64,000 nt of DNA from Pseudomonas parafulva NBRC 16636 = DSM 17004 (lineage in GTDB: Bacteria; Pseudomonadota; Gammaproteobacteria; Pseudomonadales; Pseudomonadaceae). Within the stretch, counting starts at the first letter, position 1. Every line of letters starts with the position of its first letter. The DNA is taken from contig NZ_BBIU01000028.1 in assembly GCF_000730645.1 (NCBI RefSeq), positions 62,001 to 126,000 of the forward strand. Reading direction: 5' to 3'. Below the pieces are notes generated by a model, which saw only the letters and a program-made list of their open reading frames with translations, did no database searches and was not told the DNA's origin. Positions 8,981 through 17,525 of this stretch are shown here, piece by piece. The position numbers and the translations under genes are program-made.

Positions 8981-8982
8981 TT

Positions 8983-10503
8983 TTAGAAGAAGCCCAGCGG
9001 GTTGATGTCGTAGCTCACCAGCAGGTTTTTGGTTTGCTGGTAGTGGTCGAGCATCATCTTGTGCGTTTCACGGCCAACACCCGACTTCTTGTAGCCGCCG
9101 AACGCCGCGTGGGCCGGGTACAGGTGGTAGCAGTTGGTCCAGACACGGCCAGCCTTGATCCCGCGGCCCATGCGGTAGGCGCGGTTGATGTCGCGGGTCC
9201 ACACCCCGGCACCCAGGCCAAACTCGGTGTCGTTGGCAATCGCCAGGGCCTCGGCCTCATCCTTGAACGTGGTCACGCTGACCACCGGCCCGAAGATTTC
9301 CTCCTGGAACACGCGCATCTTGTTGTTGCCTTTGAGCAACGTCGGCTGGATGTAGTAACCGGTGGCCAGCGAGCCCTCCAGTTTTTCCACCTTGCCGCCG
9401 GTCAACAGCTCGGCGCCTTCCTTCTGGGCGATGTCGAGGTACGACAGGATCTTCTCGAACTGCTGCTGGGAGGCCTGTGCGCCGACCATGGTGTCGGTGT
9501 CCAGTGGGTCGCCGCGCTTGATCTGCAGCACCTTCTTCATTACCACTTCCATGAACTGCGGGTAGATCGACTCCTGCACCAGTGCCCGCGACGGGCAGGT
9601 GCACACCTCGCCCTGGTTGAAGAACGCCAGCACCATGCCTTCGGCGGCCTTGTCGATGAAGCTCGGCTCGGCTTGCATGATGTCTTCGAAATAGACGTTC
9701 GGCGACTTGCCGCCCAGTTCGACGGTGGAAGGGATGATGTTTTCGGCCGCGCATTTCATGATGTGCGAGCCCACCGGGGTAGAGCCGGTGAAGGCAATCT
9801 TGGCGATGCGCTTGCTGGTGGCCAGCGCCTCGCCGGCCTCGCGGCCAAAGCCTTGCACCACGTTGAGCACGCCCTTGGGCAGCAGGTCGCCGATCAGCTC
9901 GACCAGTACGGTGATGCCCAGCGGCGTTTGTTCAGCAGGCTTGAGCACTACGCAGTTGCCGGCCGCCAGTGCCGGGGCCAGCTTCCACGCGGCCATCAGA
10001 ATCGGGAAGTTCCAGGGAATGATCTGACCGACCACGCCCAGTGGCTCGTGAATGTGATAGGCAACGGTGTTTTCGTTGATCTCGGCAGCGCCGCCTTCCT
10101 GGGCGCGTATGCAGCCGGCGAAGTAGCGGAAGTGGTCCACTGCCAGCGGGATGTCGGCGTTCAGGGTTTCGCGGATTGGCTTGCCGTTGTCCCAGGTTTC
10201 GGTAATGGCCAGCACTTCGAGGTTCTGCTCGATGCGGTCGGCGATTTTCAGCAGCACGTTGGAGCGGTCCTGCACCGAGGTGCGGCCCCAGGCATCGGCG
10301 GCCGCGTGTGCAGCGTCCAGGGCTTTGTCGATGTCTTCGGCAGTGGAACGCGGGAAGTCGGCAATCGGCTGGCCGTCCACCGGGGACGTGGTGGTGAAGT
10401 ACTCACCCTTTACCGGAGGAACGAACTCACCACCGATGTAGTTGCCGTAGCGGCTCTTGAAGGAAACCTTCGCGCCTTCGGTACCGGGATGTGCGTAACG
10501 CAT
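8983..10503 (-). CDS. exaC: NAD-dependent acetaldehyde/aldehyde dehydrogenase
   Basis: 506-residue aldehyde dehydrogenase oxidising acetaldehyde to acetate, the step after EutBC. The ALDH signatures are present: ELGGKSPN with the general-base Glu, and FNQGEVCTCPSRALVQ containing the catalytic Cys. NAD-binding IPWNFPILMAAWKLAPAL and GFGREAGEALA are also intact. This subgroup (ExaC/AldB) is typical of ethanol and ethanolamine catabolism in Pseudomonas. It is transcribed leftward toward the permease operon from a sigma-54 promoter, opposite to eatR. Confidence 0.93.
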   Translation of the reverse strand: MRYAHPGTEGAKVSFKSRYGNYIGGEFVPPVKGEYFTTTSPVDGQPIADFPRSTAEDIDKALDAAHAAADAWGRTSVQDRSNVLLKIADRIEQNLEVLAITETWDNGKPIRETLNADIPLAVDHFRYFAGCIRAQEGGAAEINENTVAYHIHEPLGVVGQIIPWNFPILMAAWKLAPALAAGNCVVLKPAEQTPLGITVLVELIGDLLPKGVLNVVQGFGREAGEALATSKRIAKIAFTGSTPVGSHIMKCAAENIIPSTVELGGKSPNVYFEDIMQAEPSFIDKAAEGMVLAFFNQGEVCTCPSRALVQESIYPQFMEVVMKKVLQIKRGDPLDTDTMVGAQASQQQFEKILSYLDIAQKEGAELLTGGKVEKLEGSLATGYYIQPTLLKGNNKMRVFQEEIFGPVVSVTTFKDEAEALAIANDTEFGLGAGVWTRDINRAYRMGRGIKAGRVWTNCYHLYPAHAAFGGYKKSGVGRETHKMMLDHYQQTKNLLVSYDINPLGFF

Positions 10504-10549
10504 GGTGTGTCTCCTGGCTATTGTGTTTGTGTGGAGTTACCAAGCGTAG

Positions 10550-10565
10550 AGCAAAGCGCGGGCCA
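10550..10565 (-). promoter_or_regulatory. Sigma-54 (-24/-12) promoter of exaC
   Basis: Minus strand TGGCCC-N5-TTGCT: one mismatch to TGGCAC-N5-TTGCW with exact spacing. The predicted start of transcription is about 35 bases upstream of the exaC ATG at 10503. Two activator palindromes lie 65-115 bases upstream of it, the normal enhancer geometry. Confidence 0.75.
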
Positions 10566-10629
10566 CTGTGCCTTCGCTCAATAAAATCAAAGGTTTGTGC
10601 CAGTTTTCGGTTGTTGCAGCCTGGCCCTT

Positions 10630-10679
10630 GTACCGCTGGCGGTACGGTTGGGCATGACACTGTGTACCGTTTACGGCAC
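10630..10679. promoter_or_regulatory. Tandem EatR-type enhancer palindromes
   Basis: Two dyads with identical architecture. Site 1 at 10630-10645 is GTACCG-CTGG-CGGTAC (perfect, including inner C/G). Site 2 at 10664-10679 is GTACCG-TTTA-CGGCAC (one mismatch). Centres are 34 bp apart, close to three helical turns, so dimers would bind on the same DNA face. They lie between exaC and eatR, upstream of the exaC sigma-54 promoter. Assignment to EatR is inference from position. Confidence 0.7.
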
Positions 10680-10759
10680 AACGTTGGGCCGCTGCATTGC
10701 AAACCCCTGCGCGGTGGAGGATGCTGGGGCGATGCACTCATCTGCGGAGCACAACAACA

Positions 10760-12676
10760 ATGCAGAGCAACCCGTTCACCCGCCACGCCCGGCAAGTGCA
10801 CACGGTGGCCCACGGCGGCGCCAGCGAGGGTGGCGGCGACCCGTCCATCGCTCGCTCCTGGCTGCGTTGCCTGGAGGACTATCACCTCGACCCGGCACTG
10901 ATCGAGGCTCCGGTGGTGCTGGAGCATGGCCGCCTGCAGGAGAGCCGCGAGCGCCTGCGCCAGGTACTGCAAATTGCCGAGCACGAGATGAACAGCCTGC
11001 ACCAGCAGCTCTCGGGTGCCGGCCACGCGGTGCTGCTCACCGACGCACGCGGGGTGATCCTCAACTGCGTCACCGCGCCTGCCGAGCGGCGCAGTTTCGA
11101 GCGCGCCGGGCTGTGGCTGGGCGCCGACTGGAGCGAAGCCCGCGAGGGCACCAACGGCATCGGTACCTGCCTGGTCGAGCGCCAGGCGCTCACCATTCAC
11201 CAGCATGAACATTTCCGTGGGCGGCACACCGGGCTGACCTGCTCTGCGAGCCCCGTGTTCGACCCCCACGGCCAGTTGCTGGCGGTGCTCGACGTGTCGT
11301 CAGCGCGGCCCGATGTTTCGCGCCAAAGCGAATTCCACACCATGGCCATGGTCACCCTGTCGGCCAAGATGATCGAGAGTTGCTATTTCCTGCGCCAGTT
11401 CGAGCAGTACTGGCTGCTGCGTTTTCATGTCCAGGCCGAATCGGTCGGGCTGTTCAGCGAAGGGCTGCTGGCGGTGGAGGGGGATGGGCGCATCTGCGCT
11501 GCCAACCAGAGCGCGCTCAACCTGCTGGGGCGCGTGCGCGGGGGCGTAGTCGGCCAGTCACTGGAAGACTTTTTCACCTGCCGCCACGACGAGGTATTCA
11601 GCCGAGCCACCCCGGGCGGCAGTGCGGTGTGGCCGCTGCACACCGTCGATGGCCGGTTGGTGTTTGCCAGCCTGCGTGGTCAGGCGCCCGCGCCGGTGTG
11701 GTCGGTGCCTGCGGCTCAGCCGCTGCCGGTGCCCGAGGTGCAGCCGCAGGTGTGCCTGCTGGACCCTGCGTTGCAGAACCACTTCCGCCGTAGCGTGCGG
11801 GTGTTCGAGCGCAATGTGCCGTTGCTGCTGCGCGGGGAGACCGGTTGCGGCAAAGAGGCCTTTGCCCTCGCCGTGCACCAGGCCAGCGGGCGACGCGACA
11901 AACCGTTCGTGGCCATCAACTGCGCGTCCATCCCCGAGAGCCTGATCGAAAGCGAGCTGTTTGGTTACCGCGGCGGCAGTTTCACCGGCGCACGCAAGGA
12001 AGGCATGCGCGGCAAGCTGCTGCAGGCCGATGGCGGCACCTTGTTGCTGGACGAGATTGGCGACATGCCGCTGGACCTGCAGACGCGCCTGCTGCGGGTG
12101 CTGGAGGAACGCCAGGTGGTGCCGATTGGCGGCGAGCCCCAGGCGGTGGACGTGCGGATCATCAGCGCCACCCACCGTGACTTGCTGCAACGTGTGGAGC
12201 AGGGCACCTTCCGCGAAGACCTCTACTACCGCCTCAATGGCCTGGAGGTAGCACTGCCTGCGGTACGCGAGCGCAGCGACAAGGCCCAGTTGCTGGACTT
12301 CTTGTTCCGCGAGGAGGCCAAAGGCCAGTTGATCGACATCGCACCCTGCGCGCGCCAGGCGCTGCTGGCTTTCGCCTGGCCCGGCAACGTGCGGCAGATG
12401 CGTAACGTGTTGCGCACCCTGGTAGCGCTGTGCGAGCACACCCACATCGCTTTTGCCGACCTCCCAGACATCATCCGCGAGGGCTCGCCCTTGCGTGCAG
12501 GTGCTGGCTTGCCCGCGTCAGGGCCCGACGCCCTGAAAGATGCCGAATGCCAAACACTCCTGGCCGCCCTGCAAGCAAAACACTGGCACCTCACCCGGGT
12601 TGCCGAGTACTTGGGCATCAGCCGCAACACCCTGTACCGGAAACTGCGCAAGCACGACCTGAACCGACCAGCCTGA
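10760..12676 (+). CDS. eatR: AcoR-family sigma-54-dependent activator of ethanolamine catabolism
   Basis: 638-residue bacterial enhancer-binding protein. Layout: N-terminal sensor with a GAF-like domain (about 60-200), AAA+ domain with Walker A GETGCGKE at 359-366 and GSFTGA at 406-411 (variant of the sigma-54-contacting GAFTGA loop), LLLDEIGD Walker B, and a C-terminal Fis-type HTH (VAEYLGISRNTLYRKLRKH). In P. aeruginosa a homologous regulator, EatR, with RpoN controls the eat/eutBC genes in the same arrangement. Start at 10760 chosen for the upstream GGAG; earlier in-frame ATGs lack one. Confidence 0.88.
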   Translation: MQSNPFTRHARQVHTVAHGGASEGGGDPSIARSWLRCLEDYHLDPALIEAPVVLEHGRLQESRERLRQVLQIAEHEMNSLHQQLSGAGHAVLLTDARGVILNCVTAPAERRSFERAGLWLGADWSEAREGTNGIGTCLVERQALTIHQHEHFRGRHTGLTCSASPVFDPHGQLLAVLDVSSARPDVSRQSEFHTMAMVTLSAKMIESCYFLRQFEQYWLLRFHVQAESVGLFSEGLLAVEGDGRICAANQSALNLLGRVRGGVVGQSLEDFFTCRHDEVFSRATPGGSAVWPLHTVDGRLVFASLRGQAPAPVWSVPAAQPLPVPEVQPQVCLLDPALQNHFRRSVRVFERNVPLLLRGETGCGKEAFALAVHQASGRRDKPFVAINCASIPESLIESELFGYRGGSFTGARKEGMRGKLLQADGGTLLLDEIGDMPLDLQTRLLRVLEERQVVPIGGEPQAVDVRIISATHRDLLQRVEQGTFREDLYYRLNGLEVALPAVRERSDKAQLLDFLFREEAKGQLIDIAPCARQALLAFAWPGNVRQMRNVLRTLVALCEHTHIAFADLPDIIREGSPLRAGAGLPASGPDALKDAECQTLLAALQAKHWHLTRVAEYLGISRNTLYRKLRKHDLNRPA

Positions 12677-12742
12677 GCGAAACAGCTGGTGCGATTTATC
12701 GCGCCCTGGGCTACCCTGCCTCGATGTTTTGCGAGGTCGACC

Positions 12743-14092
12743 ATGCATATTCACATTCTCGGTATTTGCGGCACCTTCATGGGCTCGCTGGCGGTGCTGG
12801 CCAAGGAACTTGGCCACCGCGTCACGGGCTCCGACGCCAATGTCTATCCGCCCATGAGCACCCAGCTTGAAGCCCAGGGCATCGAGCTGACCCAGGGCTA
12901 CGACCCTGCGCAACTCGACCCGGCGCCAGACCTTGTGGTCATCGGCAACGCCATGTCCCGCGGCAACCCGGCAGTGGAGTACGTGCTGAACAAGGGCCTG
13001 CCTTATGTGTCTGGCCCGCAGTGGCTGGCCGACCATGTGCTGCAGGGGCGCTGGGTACTGGCGGTAGCCGGTACCCACGGCAAGACCACCACCAGCAGCA
13101 TGCTGGCCTGGGTGCTGGAACACGCTGGCATGAGCCCGGGTTTCCTGATTGGCGGTGTGCCGCAGAATTTTTCGGTGTCGGCCCGCCTGGGCGCGACGCC
13201 CTTCTTCGTGGTAGAGGCTGACGAATACGACAGTGCTTTCTTCGATAAACGCTCCAAGTTCGTGCATTACCACCCACGCACCGCCATCCTGAACAACCTG
13301 GAATTCGACCACGCAGATATCTTCCCGGACCTGGCGGCCATCGAGCGGCAGTTCCATCATCTGGTGCGGACCATCCCCAGCGAAGGCCTGGTGATTCACC
13401 CCACCTCCGAACAGGCGCTGGAGCGGGTGATTGGCATGGGTTGCTGGACGCCGGTACAGACCACGGGCGATGGCGGGCAGTGGCAGGCGCGCCTTCTCAG
13501 CCCGGACGGCTCGCGCTTCGAGGTGCTGTTCGAAGGCCAGGTGCAGGGCGTGGTGGACTGGGCCCTGACTGGCCAGCACAACGTGGCCAATGCCCTGGCT
13601 ACCCTGGCGGCAGCACGCCATGTGGGCGTGGTGGCCGCCATGGGTATCGAAGGCCTCAGCGCATTCAAGAGCGTTAAACGGCGCATGGAAAAGGTCGCTG
13701 AAGTCCAGGGTGTAACCCTCTACGACGACTTCGCCCATCACCCTACCGCCATCGCCACCACCCTGGACGGCCTGCGCAAGCGCGTAGGCGAGGCGCCGAT
13801 CATTGCGGTGATCGAGCCACGCTCCAATTCCATGAAGCTGGGGGCGCACCGCGACGGCCTGCCCGAAAGCGTCAATGATGCCGACCAGGTCATCTGGTAC
13901 GCGCCTGCCAACCTGGGCTGGGACCTGGCGGGCACTGCCGCACAGTGCACGGTACCGAGCACGGTGGCGGATAGCCTCGAGGCGATCATCGAGCAGATCA
14001 AGGGCCAGGCCCGCCCAGGCACCCACGTGGTGATCATGAGTAACGGCGGCTTTGGCGGCCTGCACGGCAAGCTGGCAGAGGCCCTGAAGTGA
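12743..14092 (+). CDS. mpl: UDP-N-acetylmuramate:L-alanyl-gamma-D-glutamyl-meso-diaminopimelate ligase
   Basis: 449-residue Mur ligase paralogue that recycles cell-wall tripeptide by joining it to UDP-MurNAc, saving de novo peptide synthesis. N-terminal Rossmann motif ILGICGTFMGSLA, ATP loop AGTHGKTTTSSML near residue 110, and the VEADEYDSAFFDKRSKF block are diagnostic of Mpl. The ATG at 12743 follows a GAGG ribosome binding site. Its stop overlaps the GTG start of ubiX by four bases, so the two are translationally coupled. Confidence 0.96.
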   Translation: MHIHILGICGTFMGSLAVLAKELGHRVTGSDANVYPPMSTQLEAQGIELTQGYDPAQLDPAPDLVVIGNAMSRGNPAVEYVLNKGLPYVSGPQWLADHVLQGRWVLAVAGTHGKTTTSSMLAWVLEHAGMSPGFLIGGVPQNFSVSARLGATPFFVVEADEYDSAFFDKRSKFVHYHPRTAILNNLEFDHADIFPDLAAIERQFHHLVRTIPSEGLVIHPTSEQALERVIGMGCWTPVQTTGDGGQWQARLLSPDGSRFEVLFEGQVQGVVDWALTGQHNVANALATLAAARHVGVVAAMGIEGLSAFKSVKRRMEKVAEVQGVTLYDDFAHHPTAIATTLDGLRKRVGEAPIIAVIEPRSNSMKLGAHRDGLPESVNDADQVIWYAPANLGWDLAGTAAQCTVPSTVADSLEAIIEQIKGQARPGTHVVIMSNGGFGGLHGKLAEALK

Positions 14093-14718
14093 GCGGGCCG
14101 CAGCGCATCACCCTGGCCATGACGGGGGCCTCGGGCGCCCAGTATGGCCTGCGCCTGCTCGACTGCCTGGTGCGCGAGGACCGCGAGGTGCACTTTCTGA
14201 TCTCCAAGGCCGCACAACTGGTGATGGCCACCGAGACCGACGTGCTGCTGCCGGCCAAGCCTCAGGCCATGCAGGCGTTCCTTACCGAGTACACCGGTGC
14301 CGCCGCCGGGCAGGTGCGGGTGTACGGCAAGGAAGACTGGATGTCGCCGGTTGCGTCGGGCTCCGGCGCGCCCGCTGCCATGGTGGTAGTGCCCTGTTCG
14401 ACGGGCACGTTGTCCGCCATTGCCACTGGCGCCTGCAACAACCTGATCGAGCGGGCTGCCGATGTGACCCTCAAGGAGCGTCGCCAGCTGATCCTGGTGC
14501 CGCGCGAAGCGCCGTTCTCCACCATTCACTTGGAGAACATGCTCAAGCTCTCCCAGATGGGCGCGGTGATTTTGCCTGCCGCGCCCGGGTTCTATCACCA
14601 GCCGCAGACCATCGATGACCTGGTGGATTTTGTGGTGGCGCGCATTCTCAACCTGCTGGACATCCCGCAGGACATGCTGCCGCGCTGGGGTGAGCATCAC
14701 CTTGGGGTGGATGATTGA
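14089..14718 (+). CDS. ubiX: Flavin prenyltransferase UbiX
   Basis: 209-residue enzyme making prenylated FMN, the cofactor of the UbiD decarboxylase in ubiquinone synthesis. Characteristic motifs: TGASGAQYGLRLLDCL at the N-terminus, VVVPCSTGTLSAIATGACNNLIERAADV, and VPREAPFSTIHLENML with the REAP segment of the active site. It starts with GTG inside the mpl stop (GTGA overlap) and ends inside the TTG start of the next gene, giving a tightly packed three-gene unit. Confidence 0.96.
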   Translation: MSGPQRITLAMTGASGAQYGLRLLDCLVREDREVHFLISKAAQLVMATETDVLLPAKPQAMQAFLTEYTGAAAGQVRVYGKEDWMSPVASGSGAPAAMVVVPCSTGTLSAIATGACNNLIERAADVTLKERRQLILVPREAPFSTIHLENMLKLSQMGAVILPAAPGFYHQPQTIDDLVDFVVARILNLLDIPQDMLPRWGEHHLGVDD

Positions 14719-15002
14719 AGCGAGCATTGGCCTGCCTGATGGCAGTGGCTGCGCTGGGCGGCTGCGCCACGGTGCGTACACTGGATGCGAATGTACCTGG
14801 GGCCCCGGTGGTGTATGCCGGGGCCCGGCTGGACTGGTACGTGATCAATGGCGGCTGCTGCCCGCTGGATCGGTTTGGTGCTGAGGCGCCCTATTTTGCA
14901 AAGGCTGACCTTGTGCCCAGCATGCTCCTCGATACCCTGCTGCTGCCACTGTCCCTGCTGACCGCAGCGGGTATCGAGTACAGGGCCTCGGGCGGCCTTT
15001 GA
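14715..15002 (+). CDS. YceK/YidQ-family small lipoprotein
   Basis: 95-residue predicted lipoprotein with a TTG start that overlaps the ubiX stop by four bases. The N-terminus MKRALACLMAVAALGGC ends in a lipobox with the acylated cysteine at position 17. The mature part is short, with a GGCCPLDRFG segment and a hydrophobic DTLLLPLSLLTA stretch typical of the YceK/DUF1375 family, whose function is unknown. Confidence 0.85.
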   Translation: MKRALACLMAVAALGGCATVRTLDANVPGAPVVYAGARLDWYVINGGCCPLDRFGAEAPYFAKADLVPSMLLDTLLLPLSLLTAAGIEYRASGGL

Positions 15003-15005
15003 CGG

Positions 15006-15650
15006 CTACGGCCTGCCCAGCTTTCGCAGCTCGTCCGATTCGACGATGCGTACCCCGTCCTGTTCTTCCAGCGCCAGGCGCCACAGGGCCCTGGCCAAGG
15101 TGCAGGCCTCGATACCCCGGTATTTGCCCGGTATCAGCTTGGAAAACGGCGCTGCGAGTTTTTCTGTAAGGCGCGGGTGGCTGCGCTCGCCCAGTAGCAA
15201 CGAGGGGCGCACGATGGTGAGCTGTGGCCAGTCCTGGGCCTTCAATGCTTGCTCCATCTCACCCTTGACCCGGTTGTAGAAAATCGAGGATTTCGGGTCT
15301 GCGCCCAGCGCGCTGATCACCAACAGGTGACGGGCGCCCATTTCCCGCGCCCGCTTGCTGAAGGCCACTACCATGTCCAGGTCCACTGCCCTGAAAGCAG
15401 ACTCGGAGCCCGCCTGTTTCAGCGTGGTGCCCAGGCAGCAATAGGCAATGTCGACACGCCCACCCAGCTGTGGCAAGAACACCGCCGGGTCGCCGACGGG
15501 GTTCTCCAGGTGAGGATGTTCGGCCAGTGGCCGCCGGGTCGGTGCCAGCACCCGGGTGATGGTCGGCTCGTTGAGCAGGCGGTCGAGCAGGTGTTCACCG
15601 GTCAGGCCGGTCGCTCCGGCAAGCAGGACATGCTGAGGCGTCAAGTACAT
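15006..15650 (-). CDS. NAD(P)-binding Rossmann protein (atypical short-chain dehydrogenase, HTATIP2-like)
   Basis: 214-residue atypical short-chain dehydrogenase. The N-terminal VLLAGATGLTGEHLLDRLL is the NAD(P)-binding GATGxxG loop. The CCLGTTLKQAGSESAFRAVD and HLLVISALGADPKSSIFYNRVKGEMEQAL segments match the oxidoreductase family related to human HTATIP2, including a Y-N-R-V-K-G catalytic-like motif. Substrate unknown. It starts 27 bases after the stop of the MORN/C13 gene on the same strand, so the two are probably co-transcribed. Confidence 0.88.
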   Translation of the reverse strand: MYLTPQHVLLAGATGLTGEHLLDRLLNEPTITRVLAPTRRPLAEHPHLENPVGDPAVFLPQLGGRVDIAYCCLGTTLKQAGSESAFRAVDLDMVVAFSKRAREMGARHLLVISALGADPKSSIFYNRVKGEMEQALKAQDWPQLTIVRPSLLLGERSHPRLTEKLAAPFSKLIPGKYRGIEACTLARALWRLALEEQDGVRIVESDELRKLGRP

Positions 15651-15677
15651 GATGTCTCTCCCTTGTTACACCCAAGC

Positions 15678-17411
15678 TTAGTGGTTGCGCGGCGTTTTTG
15701 CCTGGGCCCCCACCTTGGCATGCGTGGCATTGCGCAAGGCTTCTTCGGCTTGCTGGCTGCGCAGCCGCTGCCAGTGTTCCAGCACCTTGGGCGGCGCCCA
15801 CAACTGCGGTTCAGACGCCTCGAAGCCTTCCCTTCGTTCCCGTTCGGCAACACTGTCACGCGCCAGTTCAAACGCCTGTTTCAGGTCGTCGGTCTGGTTC
15901 AGTGCCTGGGCGAACAGGGCATCGCCAAAGTAGGTGAAGTCGGCTTCTTCCGAGCAGCCGAACGACACCCGGTCAGCCCGCGCTGCGGTCATGATCACGG
16001 TGCGCTCGTCCTTCAGGCCGGCGATGTAGCCACCGGAATAGCAGGCAGAGATGACGATGACCTTGTCCCGGTCCTTGAGCGGTGCCAGGGCGCTGGCCAG
16101 CTCGTCGGCAGACAGGTCCGCCAGCTGCAGCCGTGGCTGGTCCAGCACCAGCTGGTGATCCTCGCTGCCGTGGCTGGTGAGGTAGATGAACAGCAGGTCT
16201 TGCGGGCCGCTGCGTTCTGCCAGTGCCTGGGCCGCGCGGGTAATGCTCTGGCGGGTGGCCATGGGGCGTGTGGCCATGAAGTCGCGGTGATTGACCAGGG
16301 TGACCTGGCCACGGGCACCGAAGCGTACCTTCAGCAGGTTGCTGACGTAGTCGGCCTCACGCAGGAACACGCTCTGCTGCCCATCCCCGGCCACCACCAG
16401 GCTGTACAGCTGGATGGGCGCCAGCGAGCGCGGCACTGCCGCCAGCGCTTCGTCCAGCAGCCGGCCCTGGTTGAGCAGGGCGAGGTCGAGAGGGTCGGGC
16501 AGCAGCTTGCCGTGCTGGTCGCGCACGCGCACGCCGTTGGCCCAGACCCCGCTTTGCACCTGGCCGTTGGCCAGGGTCAGGCGCCCTTGGCCGTGGTAGG
16601 CATCGTTGAGCAGGTTACCCACGTACTGGCTGCCATCGGCCAGTTTCAGGCTGCCGTGGCCAGACATGCGCCAGTCGACGAAAGCGCCTTTGTAATGGCT
16701 GCCATCGCTGCCGAGCATTTCGCCTTCGCCCACCAGCGCGCCGTCCTTGAACTGGCCGATCCACACATCACCGTCGGCATTTTCATAGCGGCCCCGGCCT
16801 TCCAGGCGGTTGTCCTTGAATTCACCGATGTACTGCTCGCCGTCGACGCTGTCGTAAGTACCGGTGCCTTGCAATTGGCCGTCCACGAAGCGCCCGCTGA
16901 ACTGGTTGCCGCTGGCGTCGCTGCGTACCCCGGCGCCGTTGGGTTTGCCTTTGGCGAACAGGCCCTGGTAGCGGCTGCCGTCGGCCAGCTCCAGCTGGCC
17001 GGCACCTTCGTACTGGTCGTCCTTGAACTGGCCACGGTAGGTCTGGTCGGCCTGCTTGAGGGTGCCTTCACCGTCACGGCGGCCGTGGCGGAAGGTGCCG
17101 GCGTAATGGCTGCCGGGGGTGATCAGGTCGCCCAGGCCTTCGAACAGGCCATCCTTGAACTGGCCACGGTACACCTCACCGTTCTGGCCATGCCATTCAC
17201 CCTGGCCGTGCCACTGGCCATTCTTGAAGGTACCGGCGTACCAGCTGCCGTTGGGGTAGTCGATGCGCCCTTCGCCCTGCAGAAGGCCATCGACCACCTG
17301 GCCTCGGTAGCGGCCGCCATCGGGCAGGCGCGCATCTGGCGGCAACAGGGATTCGCCATCGCCACAAGCGGTAAGCAGCAGAAGCAAGGTAAAAGGCAGC
17401 AGTGGACGCAT
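15678..17411 (-). CDS. MORN-repeat lipoprotein with C-terminal caspase-like (C13) peptidase domain
   Basis: 577 residues from the ATG at 17409-17411. Signal peptide MRPLLPFTLLLLLTAC gives a lipobox with Cys16. About eleven full MORN repeats plus one partial copy (pattern YxGxFxxGxxxGxG, 23-residue period) fill residues 34-300. A caspase/legumain-like fold follows, with the catalytic dyad candidates His414 in YLTSHGS and Cys457 in ISACYSGGY. The tail is basic and helical. The lipobox implies periplasmic or outer-membrane location, so this is probably not a cytoplasmic immune effector. Substrate and activation are unknown; MORN repeats may bind lipids or partners. Confidence 0.88.
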   Translation of the reverse strand: MRPLLPFTLLLLLTACGDGESLLPPDARLPDGGRYRGQVVDGLLQGEGRIDYPNGSWYAGTFKNGQWHGQGEWHGQNGEVYRGQFKDGLFEGLGDLITPGSHYAGTFRHGRRDGEGTLKQADQTYRGQFKDDQYEGAGQLELADGSRYQGLFAKGKPNGAGVRSDASGNQFSGRFVDGQLQGTGTYDSVDGEQYIGEFKDNRLEGRGRYENADGDVWIGQFKDGALVGEGEMLGSDGSHYKGAFVDWRMSGHGSLKLADGSQYVGNLLNDAYHGQGRLTLANGQVQSGVWANGVRVRDQHGKLLPDPLDLALLNQGRLLDEALAAVPRSLAPIQLYSLVVAGDGQQSVFLREADYVSNLLKVRFGARGQVTLVNHRDFMATRPMATRQSITRAAQALAERSGPQDLLFIYLTSHGSEDHQLVLDQPRLQLADLSADELASALAPLKDRDKVIVISACYSGGYIAGLKDERTVIMTAARADRVSFGCSEEADFTYFGDALFAQALNQTDDLKQAFELARDSVAERERREGFEASEPQLWAPPKVLEHWQRLRSQQAEEALRNATHAKVGAQAKTPRNH

Positions 17412-17525
17412 GGCGATGACCGGGCAATAAGTTTGCCGAGTATGACGCAGATTGGGTGAGCGACGGTAGGAGGGAGGGAGGGCTTGAAGGTGCCCGCTCT
17501 GATGATTTTTCCGCCTGTGAACCCG

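Noticed and set aside
5020..10503. Ethanolamine-utilisation microcompartment
   Set aside because: No shell-protein, eutA, eutT or eutE-type genes are present; the acetaldehyde step is a soluble ExaC-type dehydrogenase.
10583..10612. Second sigma-54 site TGGCACAAACCTTTGA upstream of exaC
   Set aside because: The -24 half is perfect but the essential GC of the -12 element is absent at the required spacing.
10427..11269. Long minus-strand frame across the exaC-eatR gap and the eatR 5' end
   Set aside because: It runs antisense to eatR and across the sigma-54 promoter and palindromes; composition is that of a high-GC shadow frame.
15678..17411. MORN-C13 protein as part of a cytoplasmic anti-phage caspase system
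   Set aside because: The clear lipobox sends it to the envelope and no sensor, gasdermin-like or nucleotide-second-messenger gene is adjacent.
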